Source of the DNA: Carnimonas bestiolae
GTDB taxonomy: Bacteria > Pseudomonadota > Gammaproteobacteria > Pseudomonadales > Halomonadaceae
Assembly: GCF_051251125.1 (NCBI RefSeq)
Contig: NZ_JBPCZL010000012.1
DNA length: 64,000 bases
Strand: one strand, 5' to 3'
Below, in pieces: positions 8,858 through 16,993 of the stretch. The position numbers and the translations under genes were made by a program. Positions within the stretch are counted from its first letter, which is position 1. Each line of letters starts with the position of its first letter. The notes below the pieces were generated by a model. That model was not told where the DNA came from. It saw only the letters and a program-made list of their open reading frames with translations, and made no database searches.

Positions 8858-9211
8858 TTATGCGCGTGGCGCCAGCGCGATAATCGCCACGCCAATCAGG
8901 GCAACGATTGCGCCGGTGACATCCCAGCCGCTCGGCTTGATGCCATCGACCCACCACAGCCACAGTAGCGCCACCACGATGTAGATGCCGCCGTAAATGG
9001 CGTAGGTTCGGCCTGCCGCGTCGGGGTGCAGAGTGAGTAACCATGCGAATAACGCAAGGCAAACGGCGGCCGGCAGCAGTAGCCAAACGCTACCGCCCTG
9101 ACGCAGCCACAGCCACGGCAAATAGCAGCCAACAATTTCCAGCACAGCGGTAAGCGCAAAAAGTAGAAAGGTGACGGCAATCTGAGTGATGCCGTTTAGC
9201 GACAGGGCCAT
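8858..9211 (-). CDS. YnfA/UPF0060 family small membrane protein
   Basis: A 117-residue protein with four hydrophobic segments. Family marks are TAVLEIVGCYLPWLWL, GRTYAIYGGIYIVVALLWLW and the C-terminal GAIVALIGVAIIALAPR. UPF0060 proteins resemble small multidrug-resistance transporters in fold, and E. coli YnfA family members have been linked to drug efflux; substrate unknown here. The frame is open upstream to 9295, but ATG at 9211 gives the normal family length and N-terminus. Ribosome site GGAG is about 11 nt upstream, a little far. Confidence 0.88.
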   Translation of the reverse strand: MALSLNGITQIAVTFLLFALTAVLEIVGCYLPWLWLRQGGSVWLLLPAAVCLALFAWLLTLHPDAAGRTYAIYGGIYIVVALLWLWWVDGIKPSGWDVTGAIVALIGVAIIALAPRA

Positions 9212-9424
9212 AGAAGGGAATGCTCCGTTGTTAAACGCCGGTAACCCTGAGCTAGAGAAAGGCCTGTAAGCGAAACGATAGGTGGTGGCGCACACTTGCG
9301 CTTGCTACGTTACTCAGCGCAGGCAGGGTGCATTAGCGTGTTAAATCAAAGATAAGCGACAGCAGACGAAAAAGCGCGCCTTAAAACAGCTACCTTTAGC
9401 GTTCTCGTTCATTTGTCGCAGGCA

Positions 9425-9559
9425 ATGCTGATGATCAACTACCTTGCGCCCATTATTCTGGCGTGTGCCTTTGCGATGGTATCAGCAGGAGCAGGAGCAG
9501 GAGCAGGAGCGAACGATATGGGCAATGCATCACCCGAACAGCCAGCGTGGTGGAAATAA
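9425..9559 (+). CDS. Candidate small secreted protein (44 residues)
   Basis: An ATG-to-TAA frame of 44 codons encodes MLMINYLAPIILACAFAMVS, then four Ala-Gly units, then a short polar tail ending in PAWWK. The first half looks like a signal peptide with an Ala-rich cleavage region. The gene would lie alone in a 619-bp gap between the UPF0060 gene and the dehydrogenase. Support is weak: only AGG upstream as ribosome site and no recognised homologue. The Ala-Gly part is encoded by a hexanucleotide repeat, so its length may vary between strains. Conservation in relatives would be needed to call it with confidence. Confidence 0.35.
   Translation: MLMINYLAPIILACAFAMVSAGAGAGAGANDMGNASPEQPAWWK
9485..9508 (+). 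repeat. Four tandem copies of GCAGGA
   Basis: Four perfect hexanucleotides follow each other and a fifth copy is broken after GCAGGA-GCGAAC. The unit length is a multiple of three, so copy-number change would lengthen or shorten the Ala-Gly stretch of the candidate microprotein without frameshift. Confidence 0.85.
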
Positions 9560-9705
9560 GCCCACATTTATCAGGTTTATCTTCGCTCGTTAAACAATAG
9601 CAACGGCAATGGTTTCGGCGACATTCTCGGCATTATCGAGAAGCTTGCTTATCTGCAGGCACCGAGGGGACAGCGATGTCGGCGCGAATGGGGCGACTGC
9701 CCTGC

Positions 9706-9744
9706 CAAATACAAAACAGGCGCTGGCAGCAAGCCGCGCCTGTT
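9706..9744 (-). terminator. Rho-independent terminator of the dehydrogenase gene
   Basis: On the minus strand AACAGGCGC (9744-9736) pairs perfectly with GCGCCTGTT (9723-9715), followed by TTTGTATTT. It lies about 90 nt beyond the stop of the butanediol-dehydrogenase-like gene. Confidence 0.75.
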
Positions 9745-9787
9745 CGCGTTGGAGTATATCGATGCCCGCTAGAGGCAGGCCATGCTG

Positions 9788-9818
9788 CCCCTTGCCCTTG
9801 GTATCGCTAGGCAAGGGG
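9788..9818. other. Inverted repeat just after the dehydrogenase stop
   Basis: CCCCTTGCC (9788-9796) pairs with GGCAAGGGG (9810-9818) around a 13-nt loop. No T run follows on either strand, so it is not a classical terminator. It may protect the 3' end of the dehydrogenase mRNA before the true terminator at 9744. Confidence 0.5.
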
Positions 9819-9830
9819 AGAGAGCGCTGA

Positions 9831-10883
9831 TTACTGCTCGGGGGAGACCAGAATTTTTACCTGATCCTTTTCTTTCAGCAGTGTTTCGAAGCCTTCTTCA
9901 ATCACATTGGCGAGCGCGACCTTTTTGGTCACGAAGTCTTCGACCTTGAAGTACCCCTGCTCCATCAGTGCGAGGGTGGCGGGGAAGACGTTGCGATAGC
10001 CAATAATGCCGGTGATATGGCTCTCTTTCATCAGTACATTGTTGGGCAGAATCGGTGCGTCGCCTTCCCAGACGCTAACGATCATGGTTTCGCCCTGAAT
10101 GCGCACGCAGTCGATGCTCTGCTCTAGCACCTTGGGTACGCCGGTAACTTCATAGGCGACATCCACGCCGCCGTCGGTGCGGGCGATAATCTCTTCTACC
10201 GCATCGACCTGCGCAGGGTCGATGACCTTAGCCCCCAGGGCGGCGGCACGCTCGCGACGCTGCGGCGACAGCTCAACCGCGTAAATCTCCTGAGCGCCAG
10301 CGGCCTTAAGTGCTTCGATCACCAACAGACCTATCGGGCCAGCGCCGAATACGGCGGCCTTATTGCCAATCTCAAAGCGACTCTGGCGTACTGCATGTAC
10401 CGCGACCGAAGCTGGCTCGGCCAGCGCGCCTTGCTGGTAGCTAACGCTATCGGGCAACCGATGCAGCATGGAGGCCGGCACCGAAGCATATTCGGAAAAA
10501 CCGCCGCCCATGCCTGCCAACCCATAAAAGCCCATCTTGTCGCACAGGTTATAAAGCCCCTGGCGACTCGCTTTGGAATCAGGATCGTTAATGATAGGTT
10601 CGACGGTAACGCGATCGCCAACGCGGTAATCGCTAACGCCGTCGCCTACTTCGACGATTTCACCGGCAAACTCGTGGCCGAGAATTACCGGAGCTTTATC
10701 ACCGGTGAGCGGGTGGGGAGTACCGACCGGAATGAAAATGGGGCCTGCCAGGTATTCGTGCAGATCGGTGCCGCAAATACCGCACCACTTGATTTTGATC
10801 TTGACGCGGCCTGGCGCAACGCTGGGTGTTTCAACCTCATCCAATCGAATGTCTTTGGTGTTATGCCATCTAAGTGCTTGCAT
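9831..10883 (-). CDS. Zinc-dependent 2,3-butanediol dehydrogenase-like alcohol dehydrogenase
   Basis: A 350-residue medium-chain dehydrogenase. WCGICGTDLHEY and GHEFAGEIVEVG give catalytic zinc ligands; E-P-A-S-V-A-V-H and GAGPIGLL show the central and NAD-binding parts. The acidic residue after the second Rossmann strand (AVELS) favours NAD over NADP. The closest family match is (R,R)-butanediol dehydrogenase, which interconverts acetoin and 2,3-butanediol; related sorbitol or threonine dehydrogenases are possible. The structural zinc cysteine cluster seems reduced, as in Bdh enzymes. The frame is open to 11000, but ATG at 10883 (MQALRWHNTKDIRL) is the family start. No acetoin synthesis genes are adjacent. 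Confidence 0.85.
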   Translation of the reverse strand: MQALRWHNTKDIRLDEVETPSVAPGRVKIKIKWCGICGTDLHEYLAGPIFIPVGTPHPLTGDKAPVILGHEFAGEIVEVGDGVSDYRVGDRVTVEPIINDPDSKASRQGLYNLCDKMGFYGLAGMGGGFSEYASVPASMLHRLPDSVSYQQGALAEPASVAVHAVRQSRFEIGNKAAVFGAGPIGLLVIEALKAAGAQEIYAVELSPQRRERAAALGAKVIDPAQVDAVEEIIARTDGGVDVAYEVTGVPKVLEQSIDCVRIQGETMIVSVWEGDAPILPNNVLMKESHITGIIGYRNVFPATLALMEQGYFKVEDFVTKKVALANVIEEGFETLLKEKDQVKILVSPEQ

Positions 10884-11208
10884 TATTGAGGGTCCTAGAA
10901 CAGGTTCAGGTTCAAACGTGTCCCCCTCACGGATCGCATCACGGCCCAGCACTGCCGCTCGCGAAAATTCGGTTATCTGACAAAATAGCGGGTCACCCAC
11001 CCAACCTGAGGGTGCCCGATGCTGCTACAGTGCAACTGCCTGCTATTGTCCGCCTTAACCGCGTGCGGCTCAATTCCCCTTATGTCGCGTTGTGTGCACT
11101 GATAGAACAAGGTGCTGAAGCCGCGCCACCAAGCGGCGTACTGATCGCATCATTTGGCACACCAAGCACCAGGCTCAGCGTACTCCCGACGGCACCGCGT
11201 TATCGTAC
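10884..11208. other. Intergenic region, nothing recognised
   Basis: This 325-bp gap lies between two minus-strand genes. A plus-strand open frame (10874-11254) shows no family features and overlaps the tautomerase gene, so it is not called. I see no terminator or operator. Confidence 0.4.
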
Positions 11209-11400
11209 TCAGCGCTTCGGCAGATCAACGCCTAGCACACCGCCCTTGGCATAGTTCTCACCGTCGCTTTCCTGAAAGAACACCTGCACTGCCTCCGCTG
11301 GTACCTGACAGGTATCGACAAAGGCGGCAGTAATGCGCTGCGCCAGTTCGCGTTTTTGTTCGGTGCTGCGCGGGAACTGCTGGACGGTAACAATAGGCAT
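11209..11400 (-). CDS. 4-oxalocrotonate tautomerase family protein
   Basis: A 63-residue protein that begins MPIVTVQQFPRSTEQKRELAQ. The proline after the initiator Met is the general base of the tautomerase superfamily once Met is removed, and an Arg-rich helix and VQVFFQE strand match the family. These proteins isomerise small unsaturated keto acids and assemble as hexamers. No catechol degradation genes are near, so the substrate is unknown. The length is typical. Confidence 0.88.
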   Translation of the reverse strand: MPIVTVQQFPRSTEQKRELAQRITAAFVDTCQVPAEAVQVFFQESDGENYAKGGVLGVDLPKR

Positions 11401-11508
11401 GATGACCTCGCTAAAGAACAGAAGGGCGGCAGAGAGTGTTTCTCAGCCATTGAGCACGCCGATCGTGTACTAGGCGCGCTACCTTGAGTGTAGAGCATAT
11501 CCGCACTG

Positions 11509-12516
11509 CTAACGCTCCGGATCGGCCACAATGCGGCGGAAGCTGGCGAAGCGCTCGGCGCTGATCTCTTCACTGTCGACGGCCTCGAGCAGCGCACAGC
11601 CGGGCTCGTTTACGTGACGGCAGTTGCGGAAGCGGCAGTAGCCAAGATAGGGACGAAACTCGACAAAGCCGTCGGCGATGGCGGTTTCATCGAGATGCCC
11701 CAGGCCAAACTCGCGAATGCCAGGGGAATCGATCAGATCACCGCCGTCGGGAAAATGGTACAGGCGCGCGGTGGTGGTGGTGTGGGTGCCTTTGCGGGTA
11801 TCGCTGGAAAGCTCGCCAACGCGCAGTGCTTCGTTGGGCAGCAGTGCCTGGATTAGCGACGATTTGCCTACTCCCGATTGCCCCACGAAAACAGCGATGT
11901 GGCCCTTGAGCGAGTCGCGCAGCGCATCAAGCCCGCCCGCGGCAGAAATAGAAGCTTCGATAACTTCATAGCCAAGCCCTTGGTACCGCTCAAGCAGCGC
12001 TAGGGTAGAAGAGCCGCGATCGCTCAGCAGGTCGATCTTGTTGAGTACCAGCGCCGGCTGAATACCGGTTTCTTCGGCCGCGACCAGGTAGCGGTCGATC
12101 AGATTGGCGTGCGGGGCGGGTTCGACCGCAAACACGATCATGATGCGATCAAGGTTGGCCGCCACCGGCTTGAGCACGCCCTGAAAGGTGGGGCGCTCCA
12201 GCGTCGAGCTGCGCGGCAGGCGCGCCACCACTACACCGCTGCCATCGTCGCCTTCGCGCCAGCTAACGTTATCCCCGCTCACCAGCGACTCGAGATTGGC
12301 GCGTAAATGGCAGCGATGCACGCTGCCGCGCTCGCTTTCGACATCCAGGCTTTTGCCAAAATGAGCGATCACGCGACCGCGCTGCTCAGGGCCGAACTCG
12401 CCTGATTCCAGCTTCTGCTGTTCGCGCGCCTCCTGACTGGCAGCGCGCCGATTGCGTTCGGCCTGAATACGATCAATGCGCCGCTGCTGCTGGCGAGTGA
12501 GTTTGCGTCCGCTCAT
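11509..12516 (-). CDS. rsgA: Small ribosomal subunit biogenesis GTPase RsgA
   Basis: RsgA is a circularly permuted GTPase that helps late 30S subunit maturation. The 335 residues show an N-terminal OB-fold, then G4 (LNKIDLL), G1 (GQSGVGKSS) near residue 205, G3 (DSPGIREFGL), and the C-terminal zinc-binding element (CRFRNCRHVNEPGC) around residue 290. The basic N-terminus (MSGRKLTRQQQRRIDRIQ) is typical. It is divergent from orn with 90 bp between starts, the same pairing seen in pseudomonads and relatives. Confidence 0.97.
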   Translation of the reverse strand: MSGRKLTRQQQRRIDRIQAERNRRAASQEAREQQKLESGEFGPEQRGRVIAHFGKSLDVESERGSVHRCHLRANLESLVSGDNVSWREGDDGSGVVVARLPRSSTLERPTFQGVLKPVAANLDRIMIVFAVEPAPHANLIDRYLVAAEETGIQPALVLNKIDLLSDRGSSTLALLERYQGLGYEVIEASISAAGGLDALRDSLKGHIAVFVGQSGVGKSSLIQALLPNEALRVGELSSDTRKGTHTTTTARLYHFPDGGDLIDSPGIREFGLGHLDETAIADGFVEFRPYLGYCRFRNCRHVNEPGCALLEAVDSEEISAERFASFRRIVADPER

Positions 12517-12606
12517 GCGTCCTCTGGCTAAAATGGTGGCTTGCTTGACCTGCCATTCTACAGGTTTACTCTTGTGCGGTTATCCTGATTTGGTGGAGAA
12601 GTGTTA

Positions 12607-13173
12607 ATGCCGCACGCAGCAGAAGGAATCAACCCGGCCGACGATCGGCTTGGGTGGATTGATTTGGAAATGACCGGTCTCGATCCTAGCGTTAATCGCA
12701 TTATCGAGGTGGCGACCATCGTGACCGATGGCAACCTCAATGTGATTGCCGAGGGGCCGGTGATCGCGGTGCATCAGGACGATCAACTGCTGGATGCGAT
12801 GGATGAATGGAACACCCGTACCCATGGCGAGTCAGGGCTGATTGAGCGCGTGCGCAACAGCCGCGTGGATACCGCCGAGGCTGAGCGTCTGACCATTGAA
12901 TTTCTGAGCCAGCACATCGGGCCAGGAAAATCGCCGCTGTGCGGTAACAGCGTTCATCAGGATCGCCGCTTTATGCAGAGCGAAATGCCGCAGCTGGCTG
13001 AGTTCTTCCACTACCGCAATCTCGATGTCTCAACGCTGAAAGAGTTGGCGAAACGCTGGAAGCCTGGCATTCTCGAGGGCTTCAAGAAGCGCGCGACGCA
13101 TCAGGCGCTCGACGATATTCGCGAATCCATCGAGGAATTGCGCTACTACCGCGAGCATTTGCTGGCGCTCTAG
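12607..13173 (+). CDS. orn: Oligoribonuclease
   Basis: Orn is a DEDDh exonuclease that degrades 2-5 nt RNAs, including pGpG from cyclic di-GMP breakdown. The first motif IDLEMTGLD (Asp19, Glu21), the central CGNSVHQDRRFM and the C-terminal HQALDDI are all intact. GTG at 12601 is also in frame, but ATG at 12607 lies 8 nt after GGAG and is preferred, giving 188 residues, close to E. coli Orn (181). It faces away from rsgA. Confidence 0.97.
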   Translation: MPHAAEGINPADDRLGWIDLEMTGLDPSVNRIIEVATIVTDGNLNVIAEGPVIAVHQDDQLLDAMDEWNTRTHGESGLIERVRNSRVDTAEAERLTIEFLSQHIGPGKSPLCGNSVHQDRRFMQSEMPQLAEFFHYRNLDVSTLKELAKRWKPGILEGFKKRATHQALDDIRESIEELRYYREHLLAL

Positions 13174-13279
13174 TCGGTAGCGCATTCGAGCGGCGTCCCT
13201 GCCTCTAGGCATTCGGTGGCGATTCAGCCAATGCAAGTCGCGTGTCAGGTATCGCTGCGCCGCTGCTGCGAAAGCGTGC

Positions 13280-13642
13280 TTACCTGTCGCGCCGGCGGTT
13301 ATCCCAATCGCCGTTGTTCAGCTTTGACTCGCTGAAGCCCAACGTGACGCGGGTGTTGCCGCGGTCAAGGTGAACGTGGCCAGCGGTGTAATGGCCTGAG
13401 GCACCGTGGCTGCCGGTCATGTAGCCGGCTTCAAGGCCGCCGTGCACATCGACACCGCGCTGCTTGGGCGGCTGAGAGATCAACTCAGGATTGTTGTCGT
13501 TAAGCGCGGTGGGGTGTTCCGAGTGGCTGCCGTACTTGTGCGCCTCGGCCGCAAAGTCAGGGCCGGGTACGCTCAAATCGATTGGCGCCGCAACGCATGC
13601 CAGAGGCAGCGCGAGCAGCGTTAGCAGTGCCCACCGGTGCAT
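13280..13642 (-). CDS. Small His-rich secreted protein
   Basis: The 120-residue product begins with a signal peptide (MHRWALLTLLALPLACVAAP), so it is probably periplasmic. The mature part is unusually rich in His and Gly, with clusters AHKYGSHSEH and SHGASGHYTAGHVH, and ends in Arg/Asp (DWDNRRRDR). Metal binding is plausible but not shown. The ATG at 13642 follows the stop of the upstream phosphatase by 2 nt, so translation is probably coupled. The frame extends further upstream inside the phosphatase gene, but that part is not a plausible start. Family not recognised. Confidence 0.75.
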   Translation of the reverse strand: MHRWALLTLLALPLACVAAPIDLSVPGPDFAAEAHKYGSHSEHPTALNDNNPELISQPPKQRGVDVHGGLEAGYMTGSHGASGHYTAGHVHLDRGNTRVTLGFSESKLNNGDWDNRRRDR

Positions 13643-13644
13643 CG

Positions 13645-14472
13645 TCACGGCGCTATCAATGCCTCCCGAAGTGCTTCCCAACTGGCCTGGTCCGGCGCGC
13701 AAATCAAGCCGCCCGCCAGGTTGTCGAGGCGGTATGGCGAGCCGTCAAAGTGCGCTGAGTAGCCGCCTGCTTCCTGATGAATCAGCCAGCCAGCGGCGTG
13801 ATCCCACGGCATTAGCTTGCGATAGAACGAGGCGTGGCGGTAGCCCTCCGCCAGCAGCCGGTATTCGTGAGCGGCACATAGCAGCATCGACACCGCGCTA
13901 AAGCGCCCCAGACGCGCGTTCACCTGACTCTTCAGCGGCTCGTCGAGGTGTCCGGTCGAGATCAGCATTTCGGTGTCTTCGAGCGCCACCGGCTTCGCCA
14001 CCTGAAGCGGGTGGCGGCTGCCATCGGGCCACTGTGCCCAGGCTCCCTGGCCTTTCACCGCGCAATAGCGCCGCTCCGTTACCGGGTCGTAGATGATGCC
14101 CGCCGCAACTTCCCCTGCTTCGATGACCGCCACCATAATGCCGAACAGCGGTGTCGCTGAGGCATAGTTACGGGTACCGTCAATCGGATCGATCACGAAC
14201 GCCAGCTTCGCGTGCATTAGCGTGTCCAGCGATGCCTGCCCCTGCGCCACCGCCTCTTCACCAATCACCATGGCGTTGTCGAAGGTGGTCAGCAGCGCAT
14301 CGCTGATGAAACGCTCAGCGGCTTCGTCGGCATCGGTTACCAGATCGATGGCACTGGTTTTGGCACGAATCTCCGCCGCCGACAGCTTGCCGAAAGAGGG
14401 CATCACGATCGCGCGCCCCGCCTGTTCGAGAATATCAGCGACTTCGCTTAACTGCTCTTCACTAAACGCCAT
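13645..14472 (-). CDS. Inositol monophosphatase family protein
   Basis: A 275-residue Mg-dependent, Li-sensitive phosphatase fold. The metal-binding motifs are visible: GEEAV near residue 70, DPIDGTRNYA (aspartates near 97-100) and WDHAAGWLIHQEAGG near the C-terminus. The last motif uses the family WD-x-AAG. SuhB, histidinol-phosphatase HisN-type and CysQ enzymes share these motifs, so the substrate is not fixed. It is transcribed together with the His-rich secreted protein downstream. Confidence 0.88.
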   Translation of the reverse strand: MAFSEEQLSEVADILEQAGRAIVMPSFGKLSAAEIRAKTSAIDLVTDADEAAERFISDALLTTFDNAMVIGEEAVAQGQASLDTLMHAKLAFVIDPIDGTRNYASATPLFGIMVAVIEAGEVAAGIIYDPVTERRYCAVKGQGAWAQWPDGSRHPLQVAKPVALEDTEMLISTGHLDEPLKSQVNARLGRFSAVSMLLCAAHEYRLLAEGYRHASFYRKLMPWDHAAGWLIHQEAGGYSAHFDGSPYRLDNLAGGLICAPDQASWEALREALIAP

Positions 14473-14944
14473 GTCACCCTCGCAAAAAAACTGTGGCTGA
14501 TAGTTGTCACCAGCTTACCACGAGGATTGCGTGGAGTTGGTGCTGCTGGAAAAAGCGTTAACGCGCACTTCGCAGGGTGCGGTCTTCGTTTACTTTTCAG
14601 CACCACGACGGCTGTGTGTTGCGCCCGTCGGGGCTTATCCCTTGGGTCAACGGTGCATGCAGAATCCGAGGGGGCTAGCGTGTAACGAATAGCGCCCCGC
14701 ACCTTCGTCTTGCTCTTCGCGCAGCATCGGGCCGCCGTACAGCCACTGCCGGTCGATGGGTAGGCGTTTGGCTAACGGTTCGCGCTGTCTTACCAACGCC
14801 GTGCGGCTTTTAGGTGTCAGCCTGTGGCTGCATTGGAGGTGCCCTGAGTGTCAGCGCTACAGCAGTCAGCGATTGCCATTTATCTGACTGTCACATTAGT
14901 GTTTTAAGTTACAAAAATAATAGAGCTAATGTAGGGCGGTGGAG
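14473..14944. other. Intergenic region before ppk
   Basis: A 472-bp gap between divergent genes. The first 300 bp hold no convincing gene or known site. The last 60 bp become AT-rich and contain the Pho-box-like promoter described separately. Confidence 0.5.
14888..14921 (+). promoter_or_regulatory. Pho-box-like promoter of ppk-ppx
   Basis: CTGTCAC (14888-14894), a 4-bp spacer ATTA and GTGTTTT (14899-14905) resemble the PhoB consensus of two CTGTCAT repeats. The first half matches fully, the second in about 4 of 7. AATAAT (14916-14921) lies 10 bp further on, where the minus-10 of Pho promoters sits. Phosphate control of ppk is known in other gammaproteobacteria; the assignment here is inference. 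Confidence 0.4.
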
Positions 14945-16993
14945 ATGTCGTTATACCCGAAGGAGTTGAGCTGGCTGGCGTTTAATGAGCGGGTACTGCA
15001 GGAGGCGGCAGATAGTCGGGTGCCCATCATTGAGAGAGTGCATTTTCTAGGTATTTTTTCCAACAACGCCGATGAGTTTTTCAGCGTGCGGGTGGCAGAG
15101 GTACGGCGCAAGGTGGCCGATGCGTGCAACAAGCAGCAACGGCGCGCCGCTGAGGCACTGTTTGCTGATATTCAGCAGAAGGTGGTAGAGCAGCAAACCC
15201 TGTTCGACAGCATCAATCTCGAGGTACGTCGGGAGCTTGCCAAAAAGCACATGATGCTAATCGAGGAAGAGCAGATTACCACCAAGGAGAAAGAGTGGCT
15301 GAAAGGCTTTTTCCATTCCGATATCAAGCGCTTTCTGGTGCCACTGCTGATCGGTGAATCGACGTCGATCACCGACATCGTTAATGAGGATTCCACCTAC
15401 TTCTTTGTTGAGCTAATGCATCAGGGCCATGCCAGCTACGCGGCGGTAGAGTTACCCCGCGACCGTTTGCCTCGATTCATCAAGCTGCCGTTCAAGTATG
15501 AGAAGCGTAATAAGCGCATCGTGCTGCTCGACAGCGTGATTACGCTGTGTCTTGAGGAGCTGTTTGACGGCATTGTGCCGTTCGATACGGTGCGCGCCCA
15601 TGAGTTCAAGCTAACGCGTGATGCTGAATATCGCTTGTCCCACGATATCGAGCATAGCGTGCTCGAGCTGATGGAAGAGGGGATTCGTCAGCGTGAGCAG
15701 GCCGAAGCAGTTCGCTTGGTGTACGACGGTGGTATGCCGCAGTCGATGCTCGACTTTCTGGTAGACAACACCCAAATGGCGCCTAACGATTCGCTAGTGG
15801 CAGGCGGGCGCTACCGTAATACGCGTGATTTTGTCAGCTTCCCCAACTGGGGGCGAAAATCCTATCAGCATCCGCCGGTGCAGGCCCTCAATCATCCGGT
15901 ATTCATGGCTCATCGCAACGTATTCGCAGCGATCGCGTCTCAGGACATTCTGCTTTATTACCCCTATCACCGCTTCGAGCAGCTGACCGAACTGGTGCGG
16001 CAGGCGGCCTACGATCCTGCGGTACGTTCGATCAATATTTGCCTGTATCGCGTTGCCAGTAATTCGCAGATCATCGAGTCGCTGGTGGATGCGGCGCGTA
16101 ACGGCAAAAAAGTGACGGTAATGGTTGAGCTACAGGCGCGCTTCGATGAAGAAGCCAATATCGAATGGGCCAAGTTTCTGACCCAGGAAGGCGTGCGCGT
16201 CATTTTTGGCATTCAGGGGCTGAAAGTTCACGCCAAGCTGATTCTGATTACTCGCAAGGAAGACCAGGGAATCAAGCGCTATTGCCATATTGGCACGGGT
16301 AACTTCAACGAGAAGACGGCGCGTATCTACACCGATTTCAGTCTGTTTACTGCCGATGACGAAATCAACGCGGACGTTGAACGCGTGTTTCAGTATCTCG
16401 AGAAGCCCTATCAGGTGCCCACATTCACCCATTTGCTGGTCTCTCCAGTGTCTACCCGGACAGGCTTGATGGCGCTGATTGAGGGCGAGATCGAAGCGGC
16501 TGAGCGTGGCAAAAAGGCGGAAATTTTCCTCAAGATCAACAATCTGGTTGACGAAGGATTGATTCACGCGCTGGAGCGTGCCTCCCAAGCGGGCGTTAGC
16601 GTACGGGCGATTGTGCGCGGCATGTGCTGCCTGCGGCCGGGCGTGAAGGGCATCAGCGATAATATCGAGGTGCGCAGTATTGTGGATCGCTTCCTTGAGC
16701 ACGCACGCGTGTTCTGCTTCCATAACCATGGCGATCCGCGTACCTATATTTCGTCGGCCGATTGGTATGGACGCAACCTCGATCAGCGTGTCGAAGTGAG
16801 CGCGCCGCTTAATTCGCCAGCGATTGCTGCGCAGGTCAAGGATATTCTCGAAATACAGTGGCGAGACAACACCAAAGCGCGCATTATCGACGCTTCTCAA
16901 TCGAATACTTACCAGCCTCGCGGCAACCGTAAAAAAGTGCGCTCTCAGATGTTGATTTATGATTATTTGAAACAAGCTGGCGGTACAGCATGA
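14945..16993 (+). CDS. ppk1: Polyphosphate kinase 1
   Basis: PPK1 reversibly transfers the gamma phosphate of ATP to growing inorganic polyphosphate. The protein begins with the family N-terminus MSLYPKELSWLAFNERVLQEA and has all four PPK domains in 682 residues. The autophosphorylated His is about residue 429 (VHAKLILI) and the second catalytic His about 448 (YCHIGTGNFNEKTAR); their 19-residue spacing equals that of E. coli PPK (435/454). GTG at 14939 is also in frame; ATG at 14945 fits better with AGGGCGG upstream. It overlaps ppx by 4 nt. Confidence 0.97.
   Translation: MSLYPKELSWLAFNERVLQEAADSRVPIIERVHFLGIFSNNADEFFSVRVAEVRRKVADACNKQQRRAAEALFADIQQKVVEQQTLFDSINLEVRRELAKKHMMLIEEEQITTKEKEWLKGFFHSDIKRFLVPLLIGESTSITDIVNEDSTYFFVELMHQGHASYAAVELPRDRLPRFIKLPFKYEKRNKRIVLLDSVITLCLEELFDGIVPFDTVRAHEFKLTRDAEYRLSHDIEHSVLELMEEGIRQREQAEAVRLVYDGGMPQSMLDFLVDNTQMAPNDSLVAGGRYRNTRDFVSFPNWGRKSYQHPPVQALNHPVFMAHRNVFAAIASQDILLYYPYHRFEQLTELVRQAAYDPAVRSINICLYRVASNSQIIESLVDAARNGKKVTVMVELQARFDEEANIEWAKFLTQEGVRVIFGIQGLKVHAKLILITRKEDQGIKRYCHIGTGNFNEKTARIYTDFSLFTADDEINADVERVFQYLEKPYQVPTFTHLLVSPVSTRTGLMALIEGEIEAAERGKKAEIFLKINNLVDEGLIHALERASQAGVSVRAIVRGMCCLRPGVKGISDNIEVRSIVDRFLEHARVFCFHNHGDPRTYISSADWYGRNLDQRVEVSAPLNSPAIAAQVKDILEIQWRDNTKARIIDASQSNTYQPRGNRKKVRSQMLIYDYLKQAGGTA

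Noticed and set aside
10874..11254. Plus-strand open frame of 126 codons between the dehydrogenase and tautomerase
   Set aside because: No start signal or family feature, and it overlaps both neighbouring genes on the other strand.
14504..14702. Small genes in the gap before ppk
   Set aside because: Open frames on both strands lack ribosome sites and plausible protein composition.
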